Shown one piece after another: positions 37,131-45,489 of a stretch of 64,000 nucleotides of DNA. Location of the stretch: positions 620,001 to 684,000 of the forward strand of contig CAVPUH010000006.1 of assembly GCA_963708795.1 (NCBI GenBank), written 5' to 3'. The notes below the pieces were generated by a model, which saw only the letters and a list, made by a program, of their open reading frames with translations, was not told the DNA's origin and made no database searches. The position numbers and the translations under genes are program-made. Origin of the DNA: DAIQRJ01 sp963708795 (GTDB lineage: Bacteria; Actinomycetota; Actinomycetes; Propionibacteriales; DAIQRJ01). Position 1 is the first letter of the stretch, and each line of letters opens with the position of its first letter.

Positions 37131-39260
37131 TCAGGCGCTGTGCTGCTCCGGGTTGTCCCAGTAGTACGTGGCCGGGTCGTACACCGCCGGCGTGGGGTGG
37201 ATCCAGGGATCGGCGAACCCACCGAGCGCGAGATTCTCCTTCATGGGAACGTTCTTGAGCTCGGTCTTCTTGACCACGATCTCGGGAATGTTCGCCACGG
37301 TGCCCTGGACGAACGGGCCGTACTTCACGTGGAGCTTGATCATCTCCCACACGGTGGCCGTCCGCTTCATGAAGTCGGGCTCGACCTTCGTCGTGTCGTA
37401 CAGCTTCCACAACTGGTCGATGGAGCCGCCCTTCTCGGGCATGACCCGCGGAGGGTGCCGCTTCCAGGGGTCGACGTCGGCTTCGCTCGTGTACAGCTTC
37501 GTGCCACGGGTGTTGTACATGGCGCCCACGAGCGGTGACCAACGGGTCGACTCGATCGGGACGACCCACTGCGGGTACACGAGGTGGTTCGGGCCGTCGC
37601 CGATCCCCCACTCCGTGCGGATCATGTACTTCCCGGTCGTCCAGCTCGCGTCGAACGACGTCGGCGCCACCGGGTTGATCGTCAGCAGGATGCCGACGTC
37701 CTTGAAGTCACTGATCAGCTGGTTGTCCTTGGCCTTGACGTCGTCCCCGGTGTTGGCGGGACGGTCCGAGCGGAGCTTCAGCTTGGAACCGTCGGGGAAC
37801 TCGCGATAGCCGTCGCCGTCGGTGTCTTTCAGGCCGAGCGCGTCGAGCATCGACTTCGCCTTGGCGGGGTCGTACTTCACCCACGAATCCCGCCACGACA
37901 CGTAGGCGGCCTTTCCGGTGTCGTTGACGAGGTACTCGATCGCCTTCGGGCTCATGGTGCCGGTCGTCAGTTCGCCCTGCTCGAAGTAGACCGCCTTCTT
38001 GGCCAGGGTACGGTTCGAAGCAAGCGAGAGGGCCTGGCGGAATTCGGGCTTGCGGAACAGATCGCGGTACGGCTTCTCGTAGTAGTCGAGGGAGGCGATG
38101 AAGCAACCTGCCGCTCCGGCGCCGCCGTCCCAGAGGTAGATGTCGATGTCGGCCTTGGCCTTGTTCTTCATGAGGGTCGAGACGTCGGCGAGGATCAGGG
38201 CGTTCTGCGGCCCGTGGCTGATGTCGACCTTGCCCGCGGTGATCTGGACCTTGCCGACCTGCGGGTCCTGGACGACCGTCATCGTGATGCCGTCGACGTA
38301 CGGGAGCTGGTCACCCTCTTTCGTCACCTCGTAGGCATACGGATTGCGTCCCCAGGTGAGCGAGCGACCCTCGTTGTACTTCGTCAGTTTGAACGGGAGC
38401 AGAGTGGGGCACTTGGTGCTCTTCCGGATCGAGACGTTCCGTTGCCACAAACCGCCGACCCCAGCCCAGCTGGCCGGGACCTTCGCGTACTTCGGGTGGA
38501 ACTGCTTGGCGTAGTGGGCGGGAACGATCCAGGTCGGTCCGTTACCGCCCGGACCGTTCGTCCACATCGCCAACCGGTCGGCGGTGAGCGGCGCCGGTGC
38601 GTCGAAGCGCATCGTGAACGTGAGGTCGTCGGACGCCGTCAGCTTGCAGATCGTGCCCTTGCCCGACTTCGACTCGTCGGGTGCTGTCTCCGGGAGATAG
38701 TCGGCGTAGTTCGCCATGTCGTTCCACCAGAACAGGATGTCGGCCGTGGTCACCGGCTGCCCGTCCGACCACTTCAGTCCCTTGCGCAGGGTGAAGGTCC
38801 ATTCCGAGGCATCGGCGTTCGACGTCCACTTCGTGATCACCCCGGGGCCGATCGTGTTCCCGTCGTTCAGGTACCGCAACATGCCGTGGCCGTAGAACCA
38901 CTCGCCGACCCAGGAGTCGTCGGTGCTGTTGATGTTCATGTTGAGGTGGCCGCCGTATTTGCCCTTTTGGACCCAGTTGTGCGGGATCACGTAAGGCTCT
39001 TCGGCCATCCGGTCAGCGAGCTTCGGGATCGTGCCCGCCTCGGCTTGCTTCGTGAGCACAGGTGATTCCTGGAACTGCGCCGGCTTGGCCAGCGGCTCCT
39101 TGGCCGAGCCCTTTCCGGCTGTCGTCCCGTTGCTGGGGGCGGCCGAACCGGTGCCGGAGGAGTCGGACGACTTGGGTGAACTGCACGCGGCGAGGGCCAG
39201 GCCGCCGGCGGAGACAGCCGTGAGCTTGAGAAGGGTGCGACGAGACGTGGTCGATGGCAC
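37131..39260 (-). CDS. ABC transporter substrate-binding lipoprotein, peptide/dipeptide type (SBP family 5)
   Basis: A 709-residue extracytoplasmic binding protein. The N-terminus carries a twin-arginine-like motif followed by a hydrophobic core and lipobox (SRRTLLKLTAVSAGGLALAAC), so it is probably a Tat-exported lipoprotein. The family 5 fold is shown by WTFTLRKGLKWSDGQPVTTADILFWWND, LTFTMRFDAPAP, FRQALSLASNRTLAKKAVYFEQGE and YDPAKAKSMLDALGLKDTDGDGYREFPDG. I prefer GTG 39260, which has GGAGG six bases upstream; an ATG at 39329 would add 23 unconserved residues. No permease or ATPase gene is adjacent, so it is an orphan component. The ligand is unknown (peptide or oligosaccharide). Confidence 0.88.
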   Translation of the reverse strand: MPSTTSRRTLLKLTAVSAGGLALAACSSPKSSDSSGTGSAAPSNGTTAGKGSAKEPLAKPAQFQESPVLTKQAEAGTIPKLADRMAEEPYVIPHNWVQKGKYGGHLNMNINSTDDSWVGEWFYGHGMLRYLNDGNTIGPGVITKWTSNADASEWTFTLRKGLKWSDGQPVTTADILFWWNDMANYADYLPETAPDESKSGKGTICKLTASDDLTFTMRFDAPAPLTADRLAMWTNGPGGNGPTWIVPAHYAKQFHPKYAKVPASWAGVGGLWQRNVSIRKSTKCPTLLPFKLTKYNEGRSLTWGRNPYAYEVTKEGDQLPYVDGITMTVVQDPQVGKVQITAGKVDISHGPQNALILADVSTLMKNKAKADIDIYLWDGGAGAAGCFIASLDYYEKPYRDLFRKPEFRQALSLASNRTLAKKAVYFEQGELTTGTMSPKAIEYLVNDTGKAAYVSWRDSWVKYDPAKAKSMLDALGLKDTDGDGYREFPDGSKLKLRSDRPANTGDDVKAKDNQLISDFKDVGILLTINPVAPTSFDASWTTGKYMIRTEWGIGDGPNHLVYPQWVVPIESTRWSPLVGAMYNTRGTKLYTSEADVDPWKRHPPRVMPEKGGSIDQLWKLYDTTKVEPDFMKRTATVWEMIKLHVKYGPFVQGTVANIPEIVVKKTELKNVPMKENLALGGFADPWIHPTPAVYDPATYYWDNPEQHSA

Positions 39261-39415
39261 TGCTGACCTCCGGGAGGTGGGGACGGCGCTGCGCAGCGAT
39301 CTGCGCGATCCCCCGGAATGAGACAACACTCACACCCGCAACCCGACAAGGGCGCGACGCACAATCGCCCCCATTCCGTTACCTGCCTATGGATTCTGTC
39401 CCAGCGCGGCCAGAT

Positions 39416-39436
39416 TCTCTCAGCCCCACTGAGAGA
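39416..39436. promoter_or_regulatory. Small perfect inverted repeat between divergent genes
   Basis: TCTCTCAG (39416-39423) and CTGAGAGA (39429-39436) flank a five-base centre in the 248-base region between the divergent binding-protein and nucleotidyltransferase genes. It could be an operator or a hairpin; no regulator is adjacent. Confidence 0.3.
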
Positions 39437-39508
39437 CTGAGCGGCCTGCCGTCGCCGCGAATCGCGGTGGCGGCTGTGGACGGGAGCCGACGGCCTAGGC
39501 TTCCGCTC

Positions 39509-40354
39509 GTGGCCCACGATGCCCTGTCCCAGCAGGTGGCCGACGCCGTGGCGCCGCTGCCCGCGGAGTACCGACCGTTGCTGACGTCGGTGACCGAGGT
39601 GCTCGGGAGCGAACCGCGGATCCTCGCGGTGTTTCTCGGCGGCTCGGTCGGTCGGATGGCCGCCGATGCCGGCTCCGACCTCGATCTCCTCGTCACGGTG
39701 TCGGAAGCGGACTTCGAAGCGGTGGCCACCGACCTCCCGATGATGCTGGCCGATGTGGTCGACCCGATCATCGCGCTGCCGGTCCCGGGCATGCCGGGCA
39801 CCGTGGCGTACACGACCCGCCGCGGCCTCCGGCTCGATGTCGTGCTGGAGCGCATCGTCGATGTCCACCGATCGGGGGCGCGGCAGCGCATCGTGGTCTT
39901 CGACCGCGACCATGTCAGTGCGCTGGTCCCCTCTCCGATGGACCTCGACGGCGGCCCGGATCCTGTCGCGGTCGCCGCGACCGTGCAGGAGTTCTTCCGG
40001 CAGCAGGCGATGTTCCCGGCCGTCGTGGCGCGCGCGGACTGGTTGCTCGGTCAGGAAGGCGTCCACAACGCACGCACGATGCTCTACGACGTGTTCGTCC
40101 AGGCCAATCAGCCATTACCGGCCATGGGCGTCAAGCAGTGGAGCAGCCGGCTGACCCCCGACCAGCGTGAGGTCCTCGCACAGCTTCGTCTCCCGGCCGC
40201 GGACCGGTCGTCGGTGATCGACGCGATGATCGCCGTACGTCGCTCCTTCCGGCGCGAGGGTCGCGCGGCCGTGGCGAGTTGCGGCACCACGTGGCCGGTC
40301 GAGTTGGACGAGGCGGTCGCCGACCAGTGGCGGCGGGAGGGGTTCGACGCGTGA
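39509..40354 (+). CDS. Nucleotidyltransferase domain protein
   Basis: A 281-residue protein with the pol-beta-type nucleotidyltransferase motif GGSVGRMAADAGSDLDLLV near residue 44 (G-S followed by D-x-D) and a later acidic strand RLDVVLERIVDVH that should supply the third carboxylate. The C-terminal half is helical (FFRQQAMFPAVVARADWLLGQEG), as in aminoglycoside- or lincosamide-type transferases and their uncharacterised relatives. GTG 39509 follows TAGGCT by seven bases, a leaderless-type promoter; an in-frame ATG at 39389 lacks a ribosome site. The substrate is unknown. Confidence 0.78.
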   Translation: MAHDALSQQVADAVAPLPAEYRPLLTSVTEVLGSEPRILAVFLGGSVGRMAADAGSDLDLLVTVSEADFEAVATDLPMMLADVVDPIIALPVPGMPGTVAYTTRRGLRLDVVLERIVDVHRSGARQRIVVFDRDHVSALVPSPMDLDGGPDPVAVAATVQEFFRQQAMFPAVVARADWLLGQEGVHNARTMLYDVFVQANQPLPAMGVKQWSSRLTPDQREVLAQLRLPAADRSSVIDAMIAVRRSFRREGRAAVASCGTTWPVELDEAVADQWRREGFDA

Positions 40355-40378
40355 CGGCGGCGCCGTACCCGGTAGCCC

Positions 40379-41354
40379 TCAGAGTGTCCGTTCGGTCCAC
40401 GGCAAGACGGGAGGGATGTGCTCGGGCCGCTGTCCACGTCGTGGCCCGAATTCGTGCGCCAGATAGTCGAGCAGATCAACGCCCATCAGCGCTACGTCCC
40501 AGCCGTGGACCGACAGGACCGGCGCACCAGTCGCCGAGGGCGCCGCCGCGGTGAAGCGATGCCCGTAAACCGGTACCAAGGAGGTCCACCGGGCCGTCTC
40601 GGCCAGCGCGATCTCATGCGCTTCGTCAACGCCGGCCGGTCGCGGTCCCCAGCGCTCGCTCCAACCGAGACCGTCGTCGACGTCGGACATGATCGCGTCG
40701 ATCGGTGCCGCGAGTCGTGTCCTGAGGTCGGACTCTGACCCGTTCCGCCAGTCCACCCACCGGTCGCCGATCGGGAGTCCTGCATGCAACATCGCGCGAT
40801 GGTCGTCGCCGAATCGGAATGCGAAGATCGTCTCGATCCGCTGGAACTCCTCGTCGGTGAGACCCGGCACGATCTGGACGCCGAGGCGCCGCAGAACCTC
40901 GATCGCGGTCACGCCGACATCGGCGGTCGAGTCGATCGTCGGCCAGGACGACAGTCCGCGCGCCGTCCAGGTCGGCGTTCGTGGGAGCTTCGCCGTTCGC
41001 CGACGCTGACCTCGGTGCACCGCGCAGTCGTTCACCGCGCCGGCCAGTTCGTGGGCGACGAGAGGCCTCCGTGCCGGCGAAGTCGCCGAACATCAGCGAC
41101 CCGTCCGCGAAGGTGATCGTGAGGTACGTCGTCGCGGGATCGAGCGGGGGCCGGCGCGATGCCGCGTCCTCGGCAGAGAGGATGTCGACCCGGGCGCTCG
41201 CTCCAGCCAGCGGCCAGGTGGTGTCACCGTGGGTGATGCGCGGACCGTCGGGGTGGCTGCGGATCGCAAACGCTCCGTAGCGCCCGACAAACTGCCGCTG
41301 CCAGTTCTCTCTTTCACCCGCGCGGCCGAATCGCACGACCTGCCCGCCGATCAA
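40379..41354 (-). CDS. Hypothetical protein with SUKH-like C-terminal region (one frame break)
   Basis: Two segments in adjacent frames. The first, from a TTG at 41354, has a beta-rich domain (FVGRYGAFAIRSHPDGPRITHGD, TYLTITFADGSLMFGDFAGTEA) followed after one surplus base near 41063 by LVAHELAGAVNDC. The second resembles actinobacterial SMI1/KNR4(SUKH)-like proteins: GLTDEEFQRIETIFAFRFGDDHRAMLHAGLPIGDRWVDWR and VPVYGHRFTAAAPSATGAPVLSVHGWDVALMG. If one gene, it is ~324 residues. It could instead be two genes, the second starting at an internal GTG near 40915. The function is unknown; SUKH domains often occur in immunity proteins. Confidence 0.55.
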
Positions 41355-41366
41355 GCGCCGGAGAGG

Positions 41367-41771
41367 TCAGACCTCGTCCGGATCGGCGCCATAGGTGGCC
41401 AGCGCCCAGATCACGAGGATGTCGATGGCCAGCGTGAGCGTCGACCACAGCGGCGCATACGGAAGGCTGGCGAAGTTCGTCATCGCCGAGCCGAACACGA
41501 TGAGGATGCCGAGGACGCGGCCGATGACCTTGCCGGCCACGACCAACAACCCGACGCCGATGAGAGCGAGGCCGATGACGAGGTGGATCCAACCCCAGGT
41601 CGTCGCGTTGAACGCGAAGAGATAGTCCGGCTTCGCCAGGACGTCGTTGCTGAAGAGGGCGACGAGGCCCCGGATGAGGTCGAACACGCCGACCGTGACC
41701 ATCATGATGCCGGCGAAGAGCATCATGCCGAACTTCCACGTGCGTGGTTCGCGTGCGAGTTGGTCACTCAT
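41367..41771 (-). CDS. DUF7144 family membrane protein
   Basis: A 134-residue membrane protein with four hydrophobic helices. WKFGMMLFAGIMMVTVGVFDLIRGLVALF, the loop YLFAFNATTWGWIHLVIGLALI, GKVIGRVLGILIVFGSAMTNF and the last span WSTLTLAIDILVIWALATYG match the family of small actinobacterial membrane proteins with the TTWGW(I/V)HL signature. The function is unknown. It is co-oriented with the SHOCT protein gene upstream, with a strong hairpin between them. Confidence 0.85.
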   Translation of the reverse strand: MSDQLAREPRTWKFGMMLFAGIMMVTVGVFDLIRGLVALFSNDVLAKPDYLFAFNATTWGWIHLVIGLALIGVGLLVVAGKVIGRVLGILIVFGSAMTNFASLPYAPLWSTLTLAIDILVIWALATYGADPDEV

Positions 41772-41806
41772 GGCTTGCTCCTCGGGACGGCTGTGCGGAG
41801 TCGATC

Positions 41807-41838
41807 AGGGCACTCGGGACGAGCGTCCCGAGTGCCCT
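41807..41838 (-). terminator. Strong hairpin terminator after the SHOCT protein gene
   Basis: AGGGCACTCGGGAC (41807-41820) and GTCCCGAGTGCCCT (41825-41838) form a perfect 14-bp stem with a GAGC tetraloop, immediately after the SHOCT gene stop and before the DUF7144 start on the same strand. It should end or attenuate transcription between the two. Confidence 0.75.
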
Positions 41839-41845
41839 GCCTTCG

Positions 41846-42247
41846 TCAGCCCGCGAGGGCCTTCTGCTTGAGCGCATCGAACTCGGTCTGGTTGATCGTG
41901 CCGGCGTCGAGCAGCGCCTTGGCCTGAGCGATCTGGTCCGAAGCAGACGAGGACGCCGACGTCGCGCGGACGCGTGCGTCGAACTGATCCTGCGCCGCCT
42001 GCGCTTCCTTCGCCGACCGGCCCGCCATTCCGTGCCCGCGGAAGATCAGGTACAGGAGCACGCCGATATAGGGGATGAGGATCACCAGGATGACCCAGAG
42101 TGCCTTCGCCCCGCCGCCGAGTTCCTGGTCCCGGAAGATGTCGCCGAAGACGACGATCAGGAGCCAGAACCAGATGATGAAGAGGAAGAGTTCGAGCATC
42201 CACCAGAAGACGTCGCCGCTTCCGAACGTGGTGTTCAGTGTGAACAT
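41846..42247 (-). CDS. SHOCT domain protein with PLDc_N-like membrane region
   Basis: A 133-residue protein. The N-terminal half has two membrane helices (FWWMLELFLFIIWFWLLIVVFGDIF and ALWVILVILIPYIGVLLYLIFRGHGM), like the N-terminal module of cardiolipin synthases (PLDc_N). The C-terminal 30 residues are a SHOCT motif (IAQAKALLDAGTINQTEFDALKQKALA), a short helical oligomerisation element. The function is unknown; membrane-stress roles have been proposed for similar proteins. It starts with ATG after AAGGAACAAGG. Confidence 0.86.
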   Translation of the reverse strand: MFTLNTTFGSGDVFWWMLELFLFIIWFWLLIVVFGDIFRDQELGGGAKALWVILVILIPYIGVLLYLIFRGHGMAGRSAKEAQAAQDQFDARVRATSASSSASDQIAQAKALLDAGTINQTEFDALKQKALAG

Positions 42248-42352
42248 CAGCCTTGTTCCTTGTCGTTGGTGTGCGCGGAACTACCTGTCGAGGCCGCCAC
42301 CGCGATGGTAGCCACCGGTGATCCCCGGCGATCATCGGCCATTCGAGTCTTC

Positions 42353-42371
42353 CGGTAGGACGTTCCTACCG
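42353..42371. terminator. Short perfect hairpin upstream of the SHOCT gene
   Basis: CGGTAGGA (42353-42360) and TCCTACCG (42364-42371) with a CGT loop. It lies between the LuxR gene end and the SHOCT gene start. It could be an operator upstream of the SHOCT gene or part of the LuxR terminator region. Confidence 0.35.
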
Positions 42372-42384
42372 CGTCACCCCCATG

Positions 42385-42402
42385 TCACCCTGACCGGGGT
42401 GA
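42385..42402 (-). terminator. Hairpin after the LuxR-family gene
   Basis: TCACCC and GGGTGA arms (42385-42390, 42397-42402) lie about 15 bases beyond the regulator stop on the minus strand; a plausible terminator without a T-run. Confidence 0.35.
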
Positions 42403-42416
42403 ATTGCCACGCCCTG

Positions 42417-45005
42417 TCATAGCAGATCACGCGAGTCGGCGGCGCTCATGGCCTCGGCGCGCGAATTGACGTTCAGCTTGAGATAGACGCTCTTCATGTG
42501 CGACTTGAGGGTGTTGGGCGAGATGAACAGTGTCTCGGCGATCTCCTGGGTGGTGAGCCGGCTCGACAGCAGTCGGAGCACGTCGATCTCCCGGCCGGTG
42601 AGCAGGGTGTGCGCGCGGGTGCGCTCCGCGATTCGCGGCAACACCTGGATCCGGTCGGCGGCCTTGACCAGGTCGTGCACGTAATCGCGCAGGCTCGCCG
42701 GTGTCGGCATCGATGCCAGCAGCGCGCGGATGCCGACGCCGGACCTGATGACGGTGGCCAGGTAGCCGTGCGGCTGCGCGAGCGTCAAGGTCTCGGCGAG
42801 CTGACGATGCGCGGCCGCGAGATCGCGCTCCTGCAGGCTCAAGCTCGTCAGGAGACCCCAGTCGATCTGCTCGCGGATGGTCCGCGGCACCACAAGGGCG
42901 AGAAGCGCCGTGGCAGCGGCCCAGTCTCGTCTCCGCACGGCCAGCCGAGCCCGCAGCAGACGCGTGCCGTCGTCGTCGGGAAGCAGGGGCAGCATCGCAT
43001 CGGCGTCGGCCGGGCTCAGCTCGACGGCGAGCCGGAACTCCTCCGCCGCGAGCTGGGCGCGCACGCTCTCGGTCGCACCACCCAGGACGACGCGTGCCTG
43101 TGCGATCGCGGCCGTGGCGCCGCTCTGATCACCCTTTGCGGTGGCCACTCGGGCGAGCCACCTGTCGGCCATCGTCAGGATGACCGGGCGTCCGTTCAGA
43201 TCCGCGCCATGACGTGCACGCGCCAGCTCGTCGGTGGCGAGATCGAGTTCCTCGTGCTCGAGATGGAACCCCGCCTCGACCATGCCCGTGAAGATCAGCC
43301 CTACGCCGTTGCTGACGGCGTGGTGCTGAGTCGCCGCAGTCAGCAGCTGCCGGCGAAGACGGTGCGCTGCGACCAGGTCGCCCTGCAGGAACAGCACCCA
43401 CTGGCGGAGGGCCGGCAAACGCACCTCGTCGATGAGAGGGGCCGACATCAGCGGCTGAGAGGCGGCGAGCGCGTCCTCGGCCCCCGCCAGGTCACCCATC
43501 AGCAGGAGGGCTGCCGCCGCCTGCATCGGCAGTTCGGCGAGCTTGGGAAAGAACTCGCCGACGCCTGTCACGCCGGCGGCGGCGGCCGCGGCCGCGGCGT
43601 TGTGCGCCAGCGCCGACTCGGCGTTGCCACGGTTCAGGTTCAGCGCGGCCCAGGTGGCTTCGGCCAACGCGGCGATCCGCGGCTCGGGTTCGGGGTGGGC
43701 GCCGCCGAACAGGAGCAACCACCGTTCGGCCTCGCGCTGCCCGCACGCGGCCAGCAGGTAGACGAACTGGAGGAACTGCTCGGGATCGTCGGCGAGCGCA
43801 TCAGTGGCGAACCGCGCCAGCCACGCTCGTGCCACTCCGATCGTCTGCTGAGCGTCGTCGACTTCGAGGATGGTGCCGAACGACTGGGTCACCACCGACG
43901 CGGCCCGCGTGATGTCGCCGGCCACCATCGCGTGGCGCAGAGCTCCGGTTCGGTCACCTCGGGCCTGCAGGGCGTCGCCGGCCCGCTGGTGGGCTCGTTC
44001 GAACTCGCCGTCGCCCGATCGCTTCAACACGTTGCGCAGATAGGCGGCGAACATCTGATGGAAGCGGAACCGTTCGCCGGCCACATCGAGTTGATAGACG
44101 AAGAGATCGTTGGCTACCACGTGGTCGAGAACGGCGCCGGCATCCTCGTTCTCGGTGACCGCGCGGCACAGGTCGAGGTCGAACTCGTCGAGAACGCTGG
44201 TCCGCGCCATGAAGTCGACGAGCTCGGGCGGCAGCCGGGCGATCACCTCGTTCGCCAGGTAGTCGCTGGTCTCCTTCGTCGTCGAGGCGAATGCGTCCAC
44301 GACTGCGCGCGGATCGACCGCCTCACGCATGGCCAGCAAGGCCATCTGCAACCCGGCCGGCCAGCCCTCGGTCAGGACGTGCAGGCGATGTCGATCCTCC
44401 GCGGCGAGGTCGACGCCGGCCAGCGCGAACAGCCGGTCGACCTCACTCGGGCTGAACGCGAGCTCGTCGATCCGCACCTCGCCCACCACACCGTCCAACC
44501 GCAGCCTCGTCGTCGAGAAGACCGGGTTGTGCTGGCTCGCCATGACGATGCGGACGTTCGACGGGAGCCGCCGCGCGAGGGCGGCCAGTGTCCGGTGGGC
44601 CGGTTCGGCGTGATGGCTGTCGTCCACCACGACCACCGCGCGCGACGGCACATCTGCGAGATCGCGCGCGAGAGCCGGCACGAGCGCCTCGTCCTCCCAC
44701 GAGGGACGCCGCAGGATCAACGACGAATCGCTTCCGAAGGTTGGCCACCGATGACCGAGGGTGCCGATGAGGTGCTGCCAGAAGAACGAAGGCGCCTGAT
44801 CGGCCTGGCGGCAGGTCAGCCACGCCACGTCCGCCGCCGTCGAGCCCGCCCAGGCGGCCATCGCATCGGTCTTCCCGAACCCGGAGGGCGCGGTGACGAG
44901 GGTCAGCGGATGCGTGGACGTCTCGAGCCGCCTCGTCAACTCGGGGCGACTGACCCGTCGACCGACTGGCGCAGGGATGCTGTCGTAGCCGAACGTGGGA
45001 CTCAC
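42417..45005 (-). CDS. MalT/LAL-type LuxR family transcriptional regulator
   Basis: An 862-residue regulator. An ATPase module opens the protein (P-loop APSGFGKT near residue 40, Walker B VVVVDDSHHAEP, GWPAGLQMALLAM sensor region). A long helical TPR-like middle follows, and a C-terminal LuxR helix-turn-helix (LTGREIDVLRLLSSRLTTQEIAETLFISPNTLKSHMKSVYLKL). The architecture is that of MalT-like activators that respond to a small molecule and need ATP. GTG 45005 is proposed at the start of the conserved SPTFGYDSIPAPVGRRVSRPEL; another GTG at 45074 would add 23 residues. The regulon is not evident from neighbours. Confidence 0.88.
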   Translation of the reverse strand: MSPTFGYDSIPAPVGRRVSRPELTRRLETSTHPLTLVTAPSGFGKTDAMAAWAGSTAADVAWLTCRQADQAPSFFWQHLIGTLGHRWPTFGSDSSLILRRPSWEDEALVPALARDLADVPSRAVVVVDDSHHAEPAHRTLAALARRLPSNVRIVMASQHNPVFSTTRLRLDGVVGEVRIDELAFSPSEVDRLFALAGVDLAAEDRHRLHVLTEGWPAGLQMALLAMREAVDPRAVVDAFASTTKETSDYLANEVIARLPPELVDFMARTSVLDEFDLDLCRAVTENEDAGAVLDHVVANDLFVYQLDVAGERFRFHQMFAAYLRNVLKRSGDGEFERAHQRAGDALQARGDRTGALRHAMVAGDITRAASVVTQSFGTILEVDDAQQTIGVARAWLARFATDALADDPEQFLQFVYLLAACGQREAERWLLLFGGAHPEPEPRIAALAEATWAALNLNRGNAESALAHNAAAAAAAAGVTGVGEFFPKLAELPMQAAAALLLMGDLAGAEDALAASQPLMSAPLIDEVRLPALRQWVLFLQGDLVAAHRLRRQLLTAATQHHAVSNGVGLIFTGMVEAGFHLEHEELDLATDELARARHGADLNGRPVILTMADRWLARVATAKGDQSGATAAIAQARVVLGGATESVRAQLAAEEFRLAVELSPADADAMLPLLPDDDGTRLLRARLAVRRRDWAAATALLALVVPRTIREQIDWGLLTSLSLQERDLAAAHRQLAETLTLAQPHGYLATVIRSGVGIRALLASMPTPASLRDYVHDLVKAADRIQVLPRIAERTRAHTLLTGREIDVLRLLSSRLTTQEIAETLFISPNTLKSHMKSVYLKLNVNSRAEAMSAADSRDLL

Positions 45006-45215
45006 ACTCAGCGTGGAATGCGGTACATCTCGCCCATCATGCGCATTTCCGGTGAAATCACCACCTTCGTACACACCACCGCTCACGCCTTCGAACACTA
45101 GCGGGGATTCGCACAAGTTCACCCGCGCAAGGGTGAGACGCGGGTGATCCCTCGCTGCCCTCGGCACGCGAAGGTGGCCCGAGGCGCTGAGCGCGCCACA
45201 GAGGGTGGGTGTGGC

Positions 45216-45434
45216 GTGACGAACGGTGCGCGCGTGTACGAGATCACCATCCGAGGAGCGGCGAGCGATCTCGTGCGGTTCGAATTCGAGGACGTCGAGC
45301 TCCTCGCCGCCGGCGGACGAACCTGCCTGCGCACCGGGCCAGTCGATCAGTCGACGTTGTTCGGGCTCCTCCGCCGGGTGGAGGACCTCGGTCTGGTGCT
45401 GCTCGAGATCGACACGATCGAGGCCGTCGAATGA
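45216..45434 (+). CDS. Small hypothetical protein
   Basis: A 72-residue protein, VYEITIRGAASDLVRFEFEDVEL leading to RTGPVDQSTLFGLLRRVEDLGLVLLEID. The pattern (a G-P-x-x-D-Q-x-x-L-x-G-L-L-x-R-x-x-D-L-G-L segment) recurs in many small actinobacterial proteins of unknown role. The GTG start follows GAGGGTGGG. It lies between the divergent LuxR regulator and the DUF2252 gene and may be co-transcribed with the latter. Confidence 0.7.
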   Translation: MTNGARVYEITIRGAASDLVRFEFEDVELLAAGGRTCLRTGPVDQSTLFGLLRRVEDLGLVLLEIDTIEAVE

Positions 45435-45489
45435 CCGGCTCCTCCGACCCGAACGCACGACCCGCAGCGATTCGAAAGGGACTACAGAC

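Noticed and set aside
42498..45101. An 867-codon open frame opposite the LuxR-type regulator (and similar long antisense frames at 45244-46926 and 20247-21710)
   Set aside because: They are composition shadows of high-GC genes: no recognisable domains, Arg/Gly/Ala-rich text, and the sense strand encodes conserved families.
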